Positions 1 through 8,138 of a DNA stretch of 14,137 nucleotides are shown piece by piece. The stretch is taken from contig JAAZGN010000097.1 of the NCBI GenBank assembly GCA_012511185.1, positions 1 to 14,137 of the forward strand, read 5' to 3'. The notes under the pieces were generated by a model that saw only the letters and a program-made list of their open reading frames with translations, was not told where the DNA came from and made no database searches. Within the stretch, counting starts at the first letter, position 1, and each line of letters opens with the position of its first letter. The DNA comes from Clostridiaceae bacterium (GTDB lineage Bacteria; Bacillota; Clostridia; Saccharofermentanales; DTU023). The translations under genes and the position numbers were made by a program.

Positions 1-172
1 ACTCACGGGCATGCCGGCTCTCTCTATCCCCGCCGGTTTGACGAGGGAGGGGCTGCCTGTCGGCATGCAACTGATGGGCAAGCATTTCACAGAAGGGCTG
101 CTCTACCGGTTGGCGGCCCTTTACGAGGATGCGCACGGCCTGATTCCGGCCGCGCCGGAGGTGATGCCATGA
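1..172 (+). CDS. gatA: Glutamyl-tRNA(Gln) amidotransferase subunit A, C-terminal end (partial)
   Basis: Only the last 56 codons are present, read from base 2 to the TGA at 170-172; the gene starts left of the window. The fragment contains TGMPALSIPAG and GLPVGMQLMGKHF, which match the conserved C-terminal part of the amidase-signature enzyme GatA. GatA releases ammonia from glutamine and, with GatB and GatC, converts Glu-tRNA(Gln) (and often Asp-tRNA(Asn)) to the amidated form in the cytoplasm. The stop overlaps the gatB start as ATGA (169-172), so the two are translationally coupled. The identification rests on this fragment plus the adjacent gatB. Confidence 0.93.
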   Translation, partial: LTGMPALSIPAGLTREGLPVGMQLMGKHFTEGLLYRLAALYEDAHGLIPAAPEVMP

Positions 173-1599
173 GTATTTCAGATTACGAGAGTGTCATCGG
201 TCTTGAAGTCCACATTGAGCTGAAAACAGCGCACAAGCTCTTCTGCGAATGCGCGACGGCATTTGATGCGCCACCCAACACCCAGGTCTGCCCTGTCTGC
301 CTCGCCATGCCGGGCTCCTTGCCTGCTCTGAACCAGGAGGTTGTGGAGTTTGCGATCCGGGCTGGAATCGCGACACATTGCTCTATTGAAGGCTGGTCGC
401 GTTTCGATCGAAAGAACTATTTTTACCCCGATCTGCCCAAGGCCTACCAAGTCACCCAAAACGATTTCCCCCTTTGCACGGAAGGCTACCTGGACATCGT
501 ATCGGGTAGTGGGATTAAACGCATCCGTATTGCGCGCATCCATGTTGAGGAGGATGCCGGTAAGTTGATCCACCTTCCTGATGACGGGAGCCTGGTCGAC
601 TGCAACCGCTGCGGTGTTCCTCTGATTGAGGTTGTTTCGGAGCCCGATCTCAGAAACGGCGGGGAAGCGGTCGCTTATCTTCGCAAGCTTCGCGCCATGG
701 CACGTTACACGGGTATCTCCGATGGCAAGATGAATGAAGGCTCGCTTCGCTGCGATGTCAACCTGTCTGTCCGGGAAAAAGGCAGTGAAATACTGGGAAC
801 CCGGGTCGAGCTGAAGAACCTGAATTCTTTTAACTTTGTGGCACGGGCCATTGAAAGTGAGTTCGAGCGCCAGGTTGCTGTGATTGAAGAAGGCGGTACC
901 GTCGTCCAGGAAACGCGCCGTTTTGACGAGAAGACAGGTCAAACCTGCAGCATGCGCAAAAAGGAAGAAGCAGCCGATTACCGCTACTTTCCTGATCCTG
1001 ATCTGGTTCCCGTGGAAGTCGGAGCAGCGGAAATCGAAAGAATCCGTGCTTCCATCCCCAGACTTGCCGATGAGCGTAAGGCGCAGTACATTGAAGACTA
1101 TGCCTTGACTGACTATGAAGCCGAACGGCTGACGGATGACAAGGAATTGTCTGACTTTTTTGAAAAGGCCGTTGTCGCCACTTCAAACCCAAAGACCCTG
1201 GTCAACCTGATCCTTGCCGACGTCGCGCCCTTGTATACAGAAGATACCAATGAAGATCTTCTTGATCCCGAAAGCCTCGGGAAATTGTCGGATTTACTGG
1301 CGGCAGGTGAAATCAACAGCAATACGGGCCGGAAAGTGTTGAAGGCCTTGATGGAAGAGAATTTCGACCCGGTAGCCTACATCGCCCGGCATAACCTGGC
1401 TCAGATTAATGACAGGGAAAAACTGCAGGAGGCAGTTGCCCGGTCGGTCGCGGTAAATCAGCGCGCTGTCAACGACTTCCTGAATGGCAAGGAGAGCGCC
1501 ATGCGCTCGCTGATTGGCGGTGTCATGAAAGAGACGGGCGGCAGGGCCAACCCCATTCTGGCCGAAGAGATGATCCGGGAAGCGGTCGGCAGCTCCTGA
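169..1599 (+). CDS. gatB: Aspartyl/glutamyl-tRNA amidotransferase subunit B
   Basis: A 476-residue protein of the usual GatB length. GatB binds the misacylated tRNA, activates the glutamyl or aspartyl group with ATP and receives ammonia from GatA. Seen in the sequence: the N-terminal YESVIGLEVHIEL signature; four zinc-site cysteines at residues 26, 28, 41 and 44 (FCEC and CPVC); the KNYFYPDLPKAYQ segment around residue 84; RVELKNLNSF around residue 213; and a C-terminal helical YqeY-like tail (about 330-476) for tRNA binding. The ATG at 169 has a GGAGG seven bases upstream and overlaps the gatA stop, which fixes the start. gatC is not in view and probably lies upstream of gatA. The gene ends 13 bases before the stop of the convergent M42 peptidase, with no obvious terminator between them. 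Confidence 0.98.
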   Translation: MSISDYESVIGLEVHIELKTAHKLFCECATAFDAPPNTQVCPVCLAMPGSLPALNQEVVEFAIRAGIATHCSIEGWSRFDRKNYFYPDLPKAYQVTQNDFPLCTEGYLDIVSGSGIKRIRIARIHVEEDAGKLIHLPDDGSLVDCNRCGVPLIEVVSEPDLRNGGEAVAYLRKLRAMARYTGISDGKMNEGSLRCDVNLSVREKGSEILGTRVELKNLNSFNFVARAIESEFERQVAVIEEGGTVVQETRRFDEKTGQTCSMRKKEEAADYRYFPDPDLVPVEVGAAEIERIRASIPRLADERKAQYIEDYALTDYEAERLTDDKELSDFFEKAVVATSNPKTLVNLILADVAPLYTEDTNEDLLDPESLGKLSDLLAAGEINSNTGRKVLKALMEENFDPVAYIARHNLAQINDREKLQEAVARSVAVNQRAVNDFLNGKESAMRSLIGGVMKETGGRANPILAEEMIREAVGSS

Positions 1600-1612
1600 G
1601 CCCTGTCAGCCG

Positions 1613-2695
1613 TCAGTAAACCAGCCGGTCAGGAATGGTCCCGTCGAAGGATCGGATCAGAGCGGTGGCGAGCGCAACCGCTTTTTCCACGTCTCCGAAC
1701 TTGGCCCAGCCATAGTGTGTATGGATGTAACGGACCGGGATACCAATCACGATGGTCGGAATCCCACCACCTTCCGTGTGAATCAGCCCTCCGTTTGTTC
1801 CCCCGCCACTCCTGACAGCCTGCTGGACGGGGATATTCAGTTCTTCGGCCAGGGCCAGCGCATACCGCTGAAAACCGGGATGGGTGATCATGGACCGGTC
1901 CATGTGGCGAAGCATGGGACCCCGGCCAAGCGCAGTCTGGCTCTGACCGGGAAGGGAGAAGTTGTCATCGGCAGGTGTCCCCTCAAAGACGATGGCCAGA
2001 TCGGCGCCAATCTGCCTGGCCGTCACCATGGCTCCTCTGCCTCCGATCTCCTCCTGTACGGAGAAGGCGGCGGTAACATCGACATCAAGCGTCTCCCCTT
2101 CGAGCTCTTTCATGGTTTCGGACATGGCAGCACAGCCGAGCCGGCAATCGAAGGCCTTGCCAAGGAGCAGGTCATGCGCCTCGTCAAACATAAAAGAAAC
2201 ATCGGGAACGACTGGAGCGGCCATTTCAATACCAAACTGCCCTTCAACTTCCTTCTTTGACCCCGCGCCGATGTCAAGTTCCATCTGTTCCATGGTAACG
2301 CCCTGCTTCTGTTCAGCTTCCGTCAGGTAATGAGGTGGTTTGCTGGCTGATAAAGCGGGAATCCACCCGCCTTGCCCTGTCCGCACGCGAAAGAGGTGAG
2401 CTGGTATATTCCCCGGTACCCAGCTGCCAAGGGGAAGAACACCGAGCATGCCGCCGGCGCGGATCGACTGAACAATCAGACCAACCTCATCAAGGTGGGC
2501 GTCAAGCTGTACGCAAATGCGGTCACCAGTATTTCCATGGCGGCGAATGTAGACGTTTTGCATGGCGTCCTGCTCCACCTCTCCAAAATCACCCGTATAG
2601 CGGATCGCCAGTTCCGCCACCTCATGCTCGAAACCTGAGGGCCCCCTTGCCTCGGAATAGGCTTTAATCATTTCCAAAAATGCCATTTTATCCAT
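1613..2695 (-). CDS. M42 family metallo-aminopeptidase (TET / glutamyl aminopeptidase type)
   Basis: 360 residues from the chosen start. M42 enzymes are cytoplasmic, self-compartmentalising, dinuclear-metal aminopeptidases that trim peptides left by proteases; some members were named cellulase M or endoglucanase by mistake. Visible residues fit the family: LDAHLDEVG (H67, D69), AFDCRLG (D183, bridging), SVQEEIGGRG (E215 as general base, E216 as ligand), IVFEGTP (E238, where the family has Asp or Glu) and the late RYIHTH motif (H325). The ATG at 2695 is preceded by GGGAGGAG at good spacing; a start nine codons further up is possible but has no such site. It is a single gene convergent with gatB. 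Substrate preference cannot be read from the sequence. Confidence 0.93.
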   Translation of the reverse strand: MDKMAFLEMIKAYSEARGPSGFEHEVAELAIRYTGDFGEVEQDAMQNVYIRRHGNTGDRICVQLDAHLDEVGLIVQSIRAGGMLGVLPLGSWVPGNIPAHLFRVRTGQGGWIPALSASKPPHYLTEAEQKQGVTMEQMELDIGAGSKKEVEGQFGIEMAAPVVPDVSFMFDEAHDLLLGKAFDCRLGCAAMSETMKELEGETLDVDVTAAFSVQEEIGGRGAMVTARQIGADLAIVFEGTPADDNFSLPGQSQTALGRGPMLRHMDRSMITHPGFQRYALALAEELNIPVQQAVRSGGGTNGGLIHTEGGGIPTIVIGIPVRYIHTHYGWAKFGDVEKAVALATALIRSFDGTIPDRLVY

Positions 2696-3167
2696 TTTTC
2701 TCCTCCCAAGCGCACCTGTCACTGCTTAAACAGCTACATTTTATCCTCTTCCGCCGCTCTTCGCATGCATCGTTTGGAGGTCAACAAGTTGCCGTTTAGA
2801 CGAAATGGCGGATTCACTGCAGGGTTCTAACACTCAAAACAACTGCTGCGAGGCAACTTGAAGCAACTAGAGTCCTTTAAATCCTGAACCAATTTTCACA
2901 TATTTTATATATATTGCCTTATTATACTCGAAATATTCTCTATTATTTTGCTTAATGCACAGTATCTATTCGGCTAATATGACAATGATCTGCCTCTTCG
3001 AGCACCCCGGTACCAGCTTTTTCACGCTTTGCTAAGCAGTTGCCGTGGTCTATTGTAATAAGCAGTCAAAATAATTTCCCGATTCGCGCAAATCCATTGT
3101 CGTTTTCATCTGCATCTTTTTGCGCGTGTTCCCGGGAAAGAACAAAAGGAAGATTCGAGAATTATTT
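2696..3167. other. Gene-free intergenic stretch between divergent genes
   Basis: This 472-base stretch separates the minus-strand M42 peptidase from the plus-strand wall hydrolase, so promoters for both must lie here. I see no convincing ORF with a ribosome binding site. About 2897-2960 is markedly AT-rich and contains a TATAAT on the minus strand (2921-2926), but without a matching -35 hexamer at normal spacing. A 9-bp inverted repeat lies at 2785-2860. No tRNA, terminator or recognisable riboswitch is visible. Confidence 0.5.
2785..2860. repeat. 9-bp perfect inverted repeat, arms 58 bases apart
   Basis: CAAGTTGCC at 2785-2793 is the exact reverse complement of GGCAACTTG at 2852-2860. The 58-base interior has no coding sequence. 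It lies about 90 bases upstream of the M42 peptidase start. It could be a regulatory site, a mobile-element remnant or chance; nothing here decides between these. Confidence 0.35.
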
Positions 3168-4046
3168 ATGAAATATATGATAAAGAAAAATACGAAAGCT
3201 GTGGCCGGTTTTATGATCCTGGCAATTGCCCTGACCGTTCCTGCTACCTTGGAGCAGGGATCCGGGGTGCAAGTCGGGATTTTGTCGGAAGATACAGCCC
3301 CGGAAGAGCCGCACATACGACCGGAAGACGCAGAGAATTTGTTGCTAATCGAAGAAGGAGTTGTCAGCCGACGGCTGTCAAAAACGCCCGGACTGATCCT
3401 TGAGATCCAAGATTCCACGGAAAGTGACGGGGATTCTTATAAGATCCCCAAGCGCGAACGCATTGAAGGTGAGCTGATGGAACAAGCCCTTCAAATGGAA
3501 GAAGAAAAGGCAAGAAAGGAAGCTGAAAAAAAGGAAGCCGCCCGAAAAGAAGCCGAAAAGAAGACAGCGCAAGAAAAAGTGGAGCCCGACACCCAGGAAA
3601 AACCCGCCGCAGAGGGGGAAACACAAGATATTCACACTGTCAGCAACCAGTTCCTGATTCAAATTGATGATCCCGACCCCAATTACCATGGCCGCCCGCT
3701 TCAGGTTTCGGACCGGCAGGCGCTGGAGGGCCTTGTCATGGGCGAGTGGGGAAACGATTACCTGGGGGCCGTTCTGGTCGCCCAGTGCATCCGCGACTCC
3801 ATGATCAGGTCAGGGACCAATAGCGCAGCTGTCATTAAGAGACAATACGGCTATACGGCGCCCATCAAGCGCAATGTATCCAATACGGTCAAACAAGCCG
3901 TCGCTTTCGTCTTCGACGAAGGTGGCAGCGGCGTCCAGCATCCTATTTTTTATTTCTACGCGAGCAACCTGACGCGGGGCAAATGGCATGAAACGCAAAA
4001 ATTCGTCGTCCAGAGAAAGGCAGTGCGCTTCTTCAGTCCACATTAA
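3168..4046 (+). CDS. SleB-like cell wall hydrolase, secreted or membrane-anchored
   Basis: 293 residues from the ATG at 3168. Order of parts: a basic N-terminus followed by a hydrophobic signal or anchor (about residues 9-28); an acidic variable segment; a highly charged Glu/Lys/Ala coiled-coil stretch rich in KEAEKK-type repeats (about 105-140); then a C-terminal globular domain (about 180-290) resembling Hydrolase_2 / SleB. That domain has a conserved glutamate in LVMGEWGND (E193, the likely catalytic acid by family analogy), then LVAQCIRDSM and HPIFYFYASN. SleB-type enzymes cleave peptidoglycan glycan strands in spore germination or in vegetative wall turnover. No peptidoglycan-binding or LysM repeat is visible. 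The ribosome binding site is poor: AAGGA lies 17 bases upstream. A TTG start at 3120 would add 16 residues but is less likely. A strong terminator follows, so the gene is probably monocistronic. Confidence 0.75.
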   Translation: MKYMIKKNTKAVAGFMILAIALTVPATLEQGSGVQVGILSEDTAPEEPHIRPEDAENLLLIEEGVVSRRLSKTPGLILEIQDSTESDGDSYKIPKRERIEGELMEQALQMEEEKARKEAEKKEAARKEAEKKTAQEKVEPDTQEKPAAEGETQDIHTVSNQFLIQIDDPDPNYHGRPLQVSDRQALEGLVMGEWGNDYLGAVLVAQCIRDSMIRSGTNSAAVIKRQYGYTAPIKRNVSNTVKQAVAFVFDEGGSGVQHPIFYFYASNLTRGKWHETQKFVVQRKAVRFFSPH

Positions 4047-4069
4047 TAAAAGGCGCCATTACCTTAAGC

Positions 4070-4096
4070 GGGGCTGTCGCAAGACAGCCTCTTTTT
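4070..4096 (+). terminator. Rho-independent terminator after the wall hydrolase
   Basis: A 9-bp stem (one G-T pair), GGGGCTGTC against GACAGCCTC, is closed by a GCAA tetraloop and followed directly by TTTTT. It lies 23 bases after the stop codon of the SleB-like gene and separates it from trkA. Confidence 0.88.
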
Positions 4097-4148
4097 CTTC
4101 AAGAAACAAATCAGGGAAAACTGCGATAGAATACCACATAATACGGAA

Positions 4149-4178
4149 GTGTAACAGCGCACCCTGTTGCAGTTACAC
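4149..4178 (+). promoter_or_regulatory. Inverted repeat in the trkA leader (possible operator or RNA hairpin)
   Basis: GTGTAAC at 4149-4155 and GTTACAC at 4172-4178 are exact reverse complements 16 bases apart, ending three bases before the trkA ribosome binding site (GGAGG, 4182-4186). In RNA the arms could fold into a 7-bp stem next to the Shine-Dalgarno; in DNA the spacing (23 bases centre to centre) would suit a dimeric repressor on two helical turns. No named regulator can be assigned. I could not place a convincing -35/-10 pair in the 52 bases before it. Confidence 0.45.
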
Positions 4179-4192
4179 GATGGAGGCCGATC

Positions 4193-5557
4193 ATGCAAAT
4201 CGTCATCGCCGGAGCCGGTAAATATGGCCGCACCCTTGCGGGCGAACTGGTGGCTGAAGGGCACGATATCACCATCTTCGAAAAAAACGAGGAATGGTTC
4301 GAAGACATCATGGAAGAGTTCGATCTTTCAGGTGTGGTTGGCAATGCCGCAAGTTATGCGACGCAGATTGAGGCCGGCGTCGACAAATGCCATGCCTTCC
4401 TGGCCATGACGGGCTCCGACGAAATCAATCTTATCGCGTCCATCGTGGCTCAAAGCATAGGTGCCGAAAAGACCATCGCCCGCGTCGTCAATCCGGATTA
4501 CAGTCCACCATCCCCCGTCTTCAGACAGAATCTCGGGATTGGGGCCTTGATCAACCCCAACCTGGAATCCGCCAAAGAGATCATGCGGATGCTTCGCTAT
4601 CCATCTGCCATCAGCGTAGAAAGCTTTTTCAGGGGCAGGGTGCATATCGTTGCCGTTCGTGTACCTGAAGAAAGCATTCTGGCAGGTATGAAACTCTTGG
4701 ATTTCAAGCGCCAGTGCGGTGAAGACCTGATGGTCAGTGTGATCCGCCGTGACGGGGAGGTTTTTATCCCCGACAGCAGCAGTGCAATCTTTGACGGTGA
4801 TACCATTCACGTAACCGGAAAAGTCGATGCGCTGCAAAACTTCTATGAACATACCAACACCGTGGCGCCCAAGATCAAAAACGTCATGATCACGGGTGGC
4901 GGCGCCATCGCCTACTGGCTCCTGGGCCTGATGAACAAACAGAGGTACTCTGTCAAGCTGATCGAACGCGATCGGAGTATTGCTGAACTTGTTTACCAAC
5001 GCTATCCCTGGGTGGATGTCATACGCGCCGATGGCACCGACCAGCGCGTCCTGGAAGAATCCAATATCCAGCACTACGACGCCTTCATCTCCCTGACAGG
5101 CATTGATGAGGAAAATGTGCTGGCTTCCTGGGTCGCCTCCCACAAGGGTGTACAGAAAACCATTACGAAAATCAACCGCACCCGGCTGCTCGATATTTTG
5201 TCCGAATCGGATTTGCAAAACATCCTCACACCCCATCACATCGTTTCCGATGAAATCGTACGGGCCATCCGCGCCCTGGATAACTCACAGGGTTCCTCCG
5301 TTGAAGCGCTCTACCGATTCGAGGAAGGCCGTGTCGAGGCGCTTGAATTCGTGGCGCATCCTCAAAGTAAGGTCATTGGCAAGACCTTGCTCGAACTTGA
5401 CCTTCGCTCGCAGCTTCGTCTCGCCTGCATCGTTCGCGGTCAGGAGATTATTTTCCCCGGCGGCCAGGATCAGGTGCTGGCAGGCGACCGCGTGATTGTG
5501 GTGGCGACCGGAAAGCGTATTTACGACCTCGACGATATTTTGGGAGGCAGAGATTGA
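4193..5557 (+). CDS. trkA: Trk potassium uptake system regulatory NAD-binding subunit TrkA
   Basis: 454 residues, the usual length for a full TrkA with two RCK halves. Each half has a Rossmann TrkA-N domain and a TrkA-C ligand-binding domain. The first nucleotide-binding loop is G7-A-G9-K-Y-G12 (IAGAGKYG). The second is degenerate, G235-G-G237-A-I-A240, around residues 232-242. TrkA-C parts lie at about 140-215 (ending in a GDTIHVTG-type strand) and 365-450 (GDRVIVVATG). TrkA forms a cytoplasmic ring beneath the TrkH channel and gates K+ uptake in response to nucleotides. The start has GGAGG at six-base spacing. The stop overlaps the trkH start, so the two genes form an operon. Both neighbour and length support the call strongly. 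Confidence 0.96.
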   Translation: MQIVIAGAGKYGRTLAGELVAEGHDITIFEKNEEWFEDIMEEFDLSGVVGNAASYATQIEAGVDKCHAFLAMTGSDEINLIASIVAQSIGAEKTIARVVNPDYSPPSPVFRQNLGIGALINPNLESAKEIMRMLRYPSAISVESFFRGRVHIVAVRVPEESILAGMKLLDFKRQCGEDLMVSVIRRDGEVFIPDSSSAIFDGDTIHVTGKVDALQNFYEHTNTVAPKIKNVMITGGGAIAYWLLGLMNKQRYSVKLIERDRSIAELVYQRYPWVDVIRADGTDQRVLEESNIQHYDAFISLTGIDEENVLASWVASHKGVQKTITKINRTRLLDILSESDLQNILTPHHIVSDEIVRAIRALDNSQGSSVEALYRFEEGRVEALEFVAHPQSKVIGKTLLELDLRSQLRLACIVRGQEIIFPGGQDQVLAGDRVIVVATGKRIYDLDDILGGRD

Positions 5558-7005
5558 ACTTACATTCCCTTTGCTATACACAGGGACGGATTTACCAGAT
5601 CTGCTCTCTTCTCCTTTTGGTACCCTTGGTGGTCGCTTTGTTTTTTGGCGAGATCATGCCCGCCCTTCTGAGCTTCGGCATCGTCGCAGCCGGACTCTTT
5701 GCCCTTGGTACGCTGATGACCTTCAAAAAGCCGAAAAAAATCCGGCTTCGCGCAAGCGAAGGCATGGTAATCACCTTCCTGACCTGGCTTTCCATCTCTT
5801 TGGCTGGTGCGCTTGCTTTCATGCTGGCTGGTGAGATCCCCGATTTTGTCAACGCCTTTTTCGAAACAGTCTCGGGCTTTACAACTACTGGCTCGACCAT
5901 CCTGCAAGATGTGGAGTCCCTGTCACATTACTGTCTTTTCTGGCGAAGTTTCACACATTTTATTGGCGGCATGGGCGTGCTGGTCTTCACCTTTGTCATC
6001 AATGCCGACTCGCCCGCTGACTCGGTCAACATCATGAAGGCAGAAATGCCCGGCCCCTATTTCGGAAAACTCGTATCAAGAATCCGAAAAACGGCCGTGA
6101 TCCTCTACGCCATCTATTTTGTCATGACCCTCATCACCTTTGCCTTTCTTTGCTTCGGCGGCATGCCTGTATTCGACTCCATCATCCATGCTTTTGGCGC
6201 CGCGGGAACAGGCGGTTTTTCAAACAAAAACGCCAGCATCGGTTTCTATAACAGCTCCTATATCAACTGGGTGCTGACGGTGGCCATGGTTTTGTTCGGC
6301 GTCAACTTCCAAGTCTATTTCATCGGCTTGCGAAAAGGCATCCGGCAGGCTCTTCGAAGCGAGGAATTACACTGGTACCTGGGGATTTATCTGACCATCT
6401 CGATGCTCGTGACCCTGGGTATCCTCCGGCAAAGCCCCAATACTGCGCAAGCCTTCGAACACTCCTTTTTCGCAGTGAGCTCAATCATGAGCACAACTGG
6501 CTACGCCACCCTGGATTTCACGCTCTGGCCGCTCGTCAGCCAGGTCCTCCTTTTATTCGTTATGCTGATCGGCGCCTCTGCGGGCTCGACTGGGGGAGGC
6601 TTGAAGGTATCCCGTTTCGTCGTCTACTTGAAATCCGCACGTCAGCAAATATTCCAGGCGCGCGATCAGCGACAGGTCGTCCCGGTGCGCGTCGACGGCC
6701 AGATCCTGCCGGAAAGTGACAAGCAACCTGTGTTGCGCTATCTTTCCATTTACCTTATCTTCCTTGGGCTTGGCACGGTCCTCCTGTCCCTGGACAGCCC
6801 CGACCTGATGACTTCTTTTTCCGCCGCCGCCACCGCGGTCAACAACGTCGGTCCCGGCTTTTCCGCCATCGGGCCTGCCTCCAATTTTTCAGGTTTCAGT
6901 GATTTCACAAAAATGGTCTTGAGTTTCCTCATGCTTGCCGGACGTCTGGAATTTCTCCCCTTTCTCCTGTTCTTCTCGCCGAAAACCTGGCAGCGAACCT
7001 CATGA
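5554..7005 (+). CDS. trkH: Trk potassium uptake transmembrane subunit TrkH
   Basis: 483 residues, a polytopic membrane protein of the SKT (Trk/Ktr/HKT) superfamily. All four selectivity-filter loops are visible: TTTGS at 110-114, GTGGF at 218-222, STTGY at 313-317 and NVGPG at 431-435. Other family hallmarks are HFIGGMGVLVF, ASAGSTGGGLK and the C-terminal MLAGRLEFLPFLLFFSP. It forms the K+ (possibly Na+-coupled) pore gated by TrkA. The start is a TTG at 5554-5556 overlapping the trkA TGA (5555-5557), with GGGAGG only four bases upstream; no better in-frame start exists near the junction. Translation therefore probably depends on ribosomes finishing trkA, which would hold the two subunits in ratio. 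The reading frame is intact. Confidence 0.96.
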   Translation: MNLHSLCYTQGRIYQICSLLLLVPLVVALFFGEIMPALLSFGIVAAGLFALGTLMTFKKPKKIRLRASEGMVITFLTWLSISLAGALAFMLAGEIPDFVNAFFETVSGFTTTGSTILQDVESLSHYCLFWRSFTHFIGGMGVLVFTFVINADSPADSVNIMKAEMPGPYFGKLVSRIRKTAVILYAIYFVMTLITFAFLCFGGMPVFDSIIHAFGAAGTGGFSNKNASIGFYNSSYINWVLTVAMVLFGVNFQVYFIGLRKGIRQALRSEELHWYLGIYLTISMLVTLGILRQSPNTAQAFEHSFFAVSSIMSTTGYATLDFTLWPLVSQVLLLFVMLIGASAGSTGGGLKVSRFVVYLKSARQQIFQARDQRQVVPVRVDGQILPESDKQPVLRYLSIYLIFLGLGTVLLSLDSPDLMTSFSAAATAVNNVGPGFSAIGPASNFSGFSDFTKMVLSFLMLAGRLEFLPFLLFFSPKTWQRTS

Positions 7006-7143
7006 ACCGGCCAATCTGCAGATCGATGGAAAAGATATCCTTCGGAGTCACTAGATCGTGGAAACATGGTATGGTGGTGGATTTCATCACTTGTTCATCG
7101 GCGGGATCCTTCGCGTTCCCGTCAATCAGAACTAAACGGACAA

Positions 7144-7174
7144 AGGTAACGGACCGCGGTGCGGTCCGTTACCT
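7144..7174. terminator. 14-bp perfect hairpin between convergent trkH and DUF5058-like gene
   Basis: AGGTAACGGACCGC (7144-7157) pairs without mismatch to GCGGTCCGTTACCT (7161-7174) around a GGT loop. It sits between two genes that point at each other, so a bidirectional terminator is the simplest reading. On the minus strand the hairpin is followed by TTTGTCCGTTT, a weak U-tract; on the plus strand there is none. Termination efficiency is therefore uncertain. The rest of 7006-7198 holds no gene I can support. Confidence 0.65.
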
Positions 7175-7198
7175 CCAATTCATGGTTCAAAAGGGGGC

Positions 7199-8047
7199 TT
7201 ACAGTCTCCCTTTTTTATAGAGCAGGCGTGAAATCACAATGGCAATCACTGCACCTACGGGTACAAGCATGCTCACTTCGTCGGCCAGTCCAGGTTGCAC
7301 GATAAAAAGAGCCAACATGAAGAGCATGGGACCAAGGACGATCTTCCGGTTTCTTGAGATAAAGACAACCGCAAGCCCGCCAAACAGGGCAGGCAGAATA
7401 TTGTCGAAGGCAGGCTTGAGCACGGGTGATTCGAGTATGGGCGCAAGGCTGCTCAACAAGACCATCCCGATAAAGAGGATAACCGTTGTCACGATCGATG
7501 AGATCCCGATAGCCAGTGTCGAGGCCACTTCGCCCTCCGGTGTGCCGGGGTCTGCTTTTGCCACCTTCATGGCATTGATGGCGCAAGGCGCCTTCAAGTT
7601 GGTTATGTTACCCGTCACGAAGCCCAGGTAAGAACCACCCGCTCCCAGCATGGGTCCATAGGTGAGAGCTTCGATGATACCGACGGTGTAAAATATGGGA
7701 ACGACTCCGATCAGTCCCTTGCCCAGTGCGCCAAGATAGGGCCAGGCGTTGAAGTAAAGGCTCATCAAGAGCGGATAGTTAATGGCGCCCAGAACGCTCA
7801 AGCGTAGCCAGGGCAAGGGAAGGCCCAGATACTGGGACAAAGCGATCACCCCGATCAGGATGGCGACAGCCGGGGCTACCGTAAAGACTGCTGAACCGCG
7901 CATGATGGCACGAAGCAGCGCTTTCTCCAACCCCATCTCACGGGCGCGTTTGTACGCTTTTATGGTGAAAAAGATTGACTGGCCCAGTACATACAAAATG
8001 ACAAGTGATGCCAAAGCGTACAGTACCGGGTGATTGACATTGAACAT
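7199..8047 (-). CDS. DUF5058-like polytopic membrane protein
   Basis: 282 residues, almost entirely hydrophobic, with about eight predicted membrane segments. The N-terminus (NVNHPVLYALASLVILYV) and the loop LGFVTGNITNLKAPCA match what I remember of the DUF5058 family found mainly in Bacillota; its function is unknown and a transporter-like role is only a guess. The start was set at the ATG 8047 because AGGAG lies eight bases upstream; the GTG at 8053 would leave only two. It is divergent from the small gene at 8139, with 91 bases between them, and convergent with trkH. A short RKIV stretch and a basic C-terminus (LLYKKGRL) are the main charged regions. Confidence 0.68.
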   Translation of the reverse strand: MFNVNHPVLYALASLVILYVLGQSIFFTIKAYKRAREMGLEKALLRAIMRGSAVFTVAPAVAILIGVIALSQYLGLPLPWLRLSVLGAINYPLLMSLYFNAWPYLGALGKGLIGVVPIFYTVGIIEALTYGPMLGAGGSYLGFVTGNITNLKAPCAINAMKVAKADPGTPEGEVASTLAIGISSIVTTVILFIGMVLLSSLAPILESPVLKPAFDNILPALFGGLAVVFISRNRKIVLGPMLFMLALFIVQPGLADEVSMLVPVGAVIAIVISRLLYKKGRL

Positions 8048-8138
8048 CAACACGTCTCCTGTTTCTGTTGCCCAAAGTGAGTACCTGATGGTAGCATTTT
8101 AGAAGAGAGAGTCCTGGACCGTAATGAGATAAAGGTTT

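Noticed and set aside
178..942. Long open frame on the minus strand inside gatB (254 codons)
   Set aside because: It lies fully antisense to a certain gatB, shows no recognisable domain and no ribosome binding site; it is a codon-bias shadow.
2785..2860. Integron attC site
   Set aside because: The arms are complementary but lack the RYYYAAC and GTRRRY core arrangement, and there is no integrase or cassette array in the window.
4097..4192. c-di-AMP (ydaO) riboswitch upstream of trkA
   Set aside because: Expected from biology of K+ genes, but the space after the preceding terminator is too short and the conserved motifs are not seen.
4328..5239. 303-codon open frame antisense to trkA
   Set aside because: It mirrors trkA codon structure, has no family features, and trkA is well supported.
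7002..7220. Short plus-strand ORF after trkH
   Set aside because: No ribosome binding site or recognisable features; it runs across the terminator hairpin and into the end of the convergent gene.
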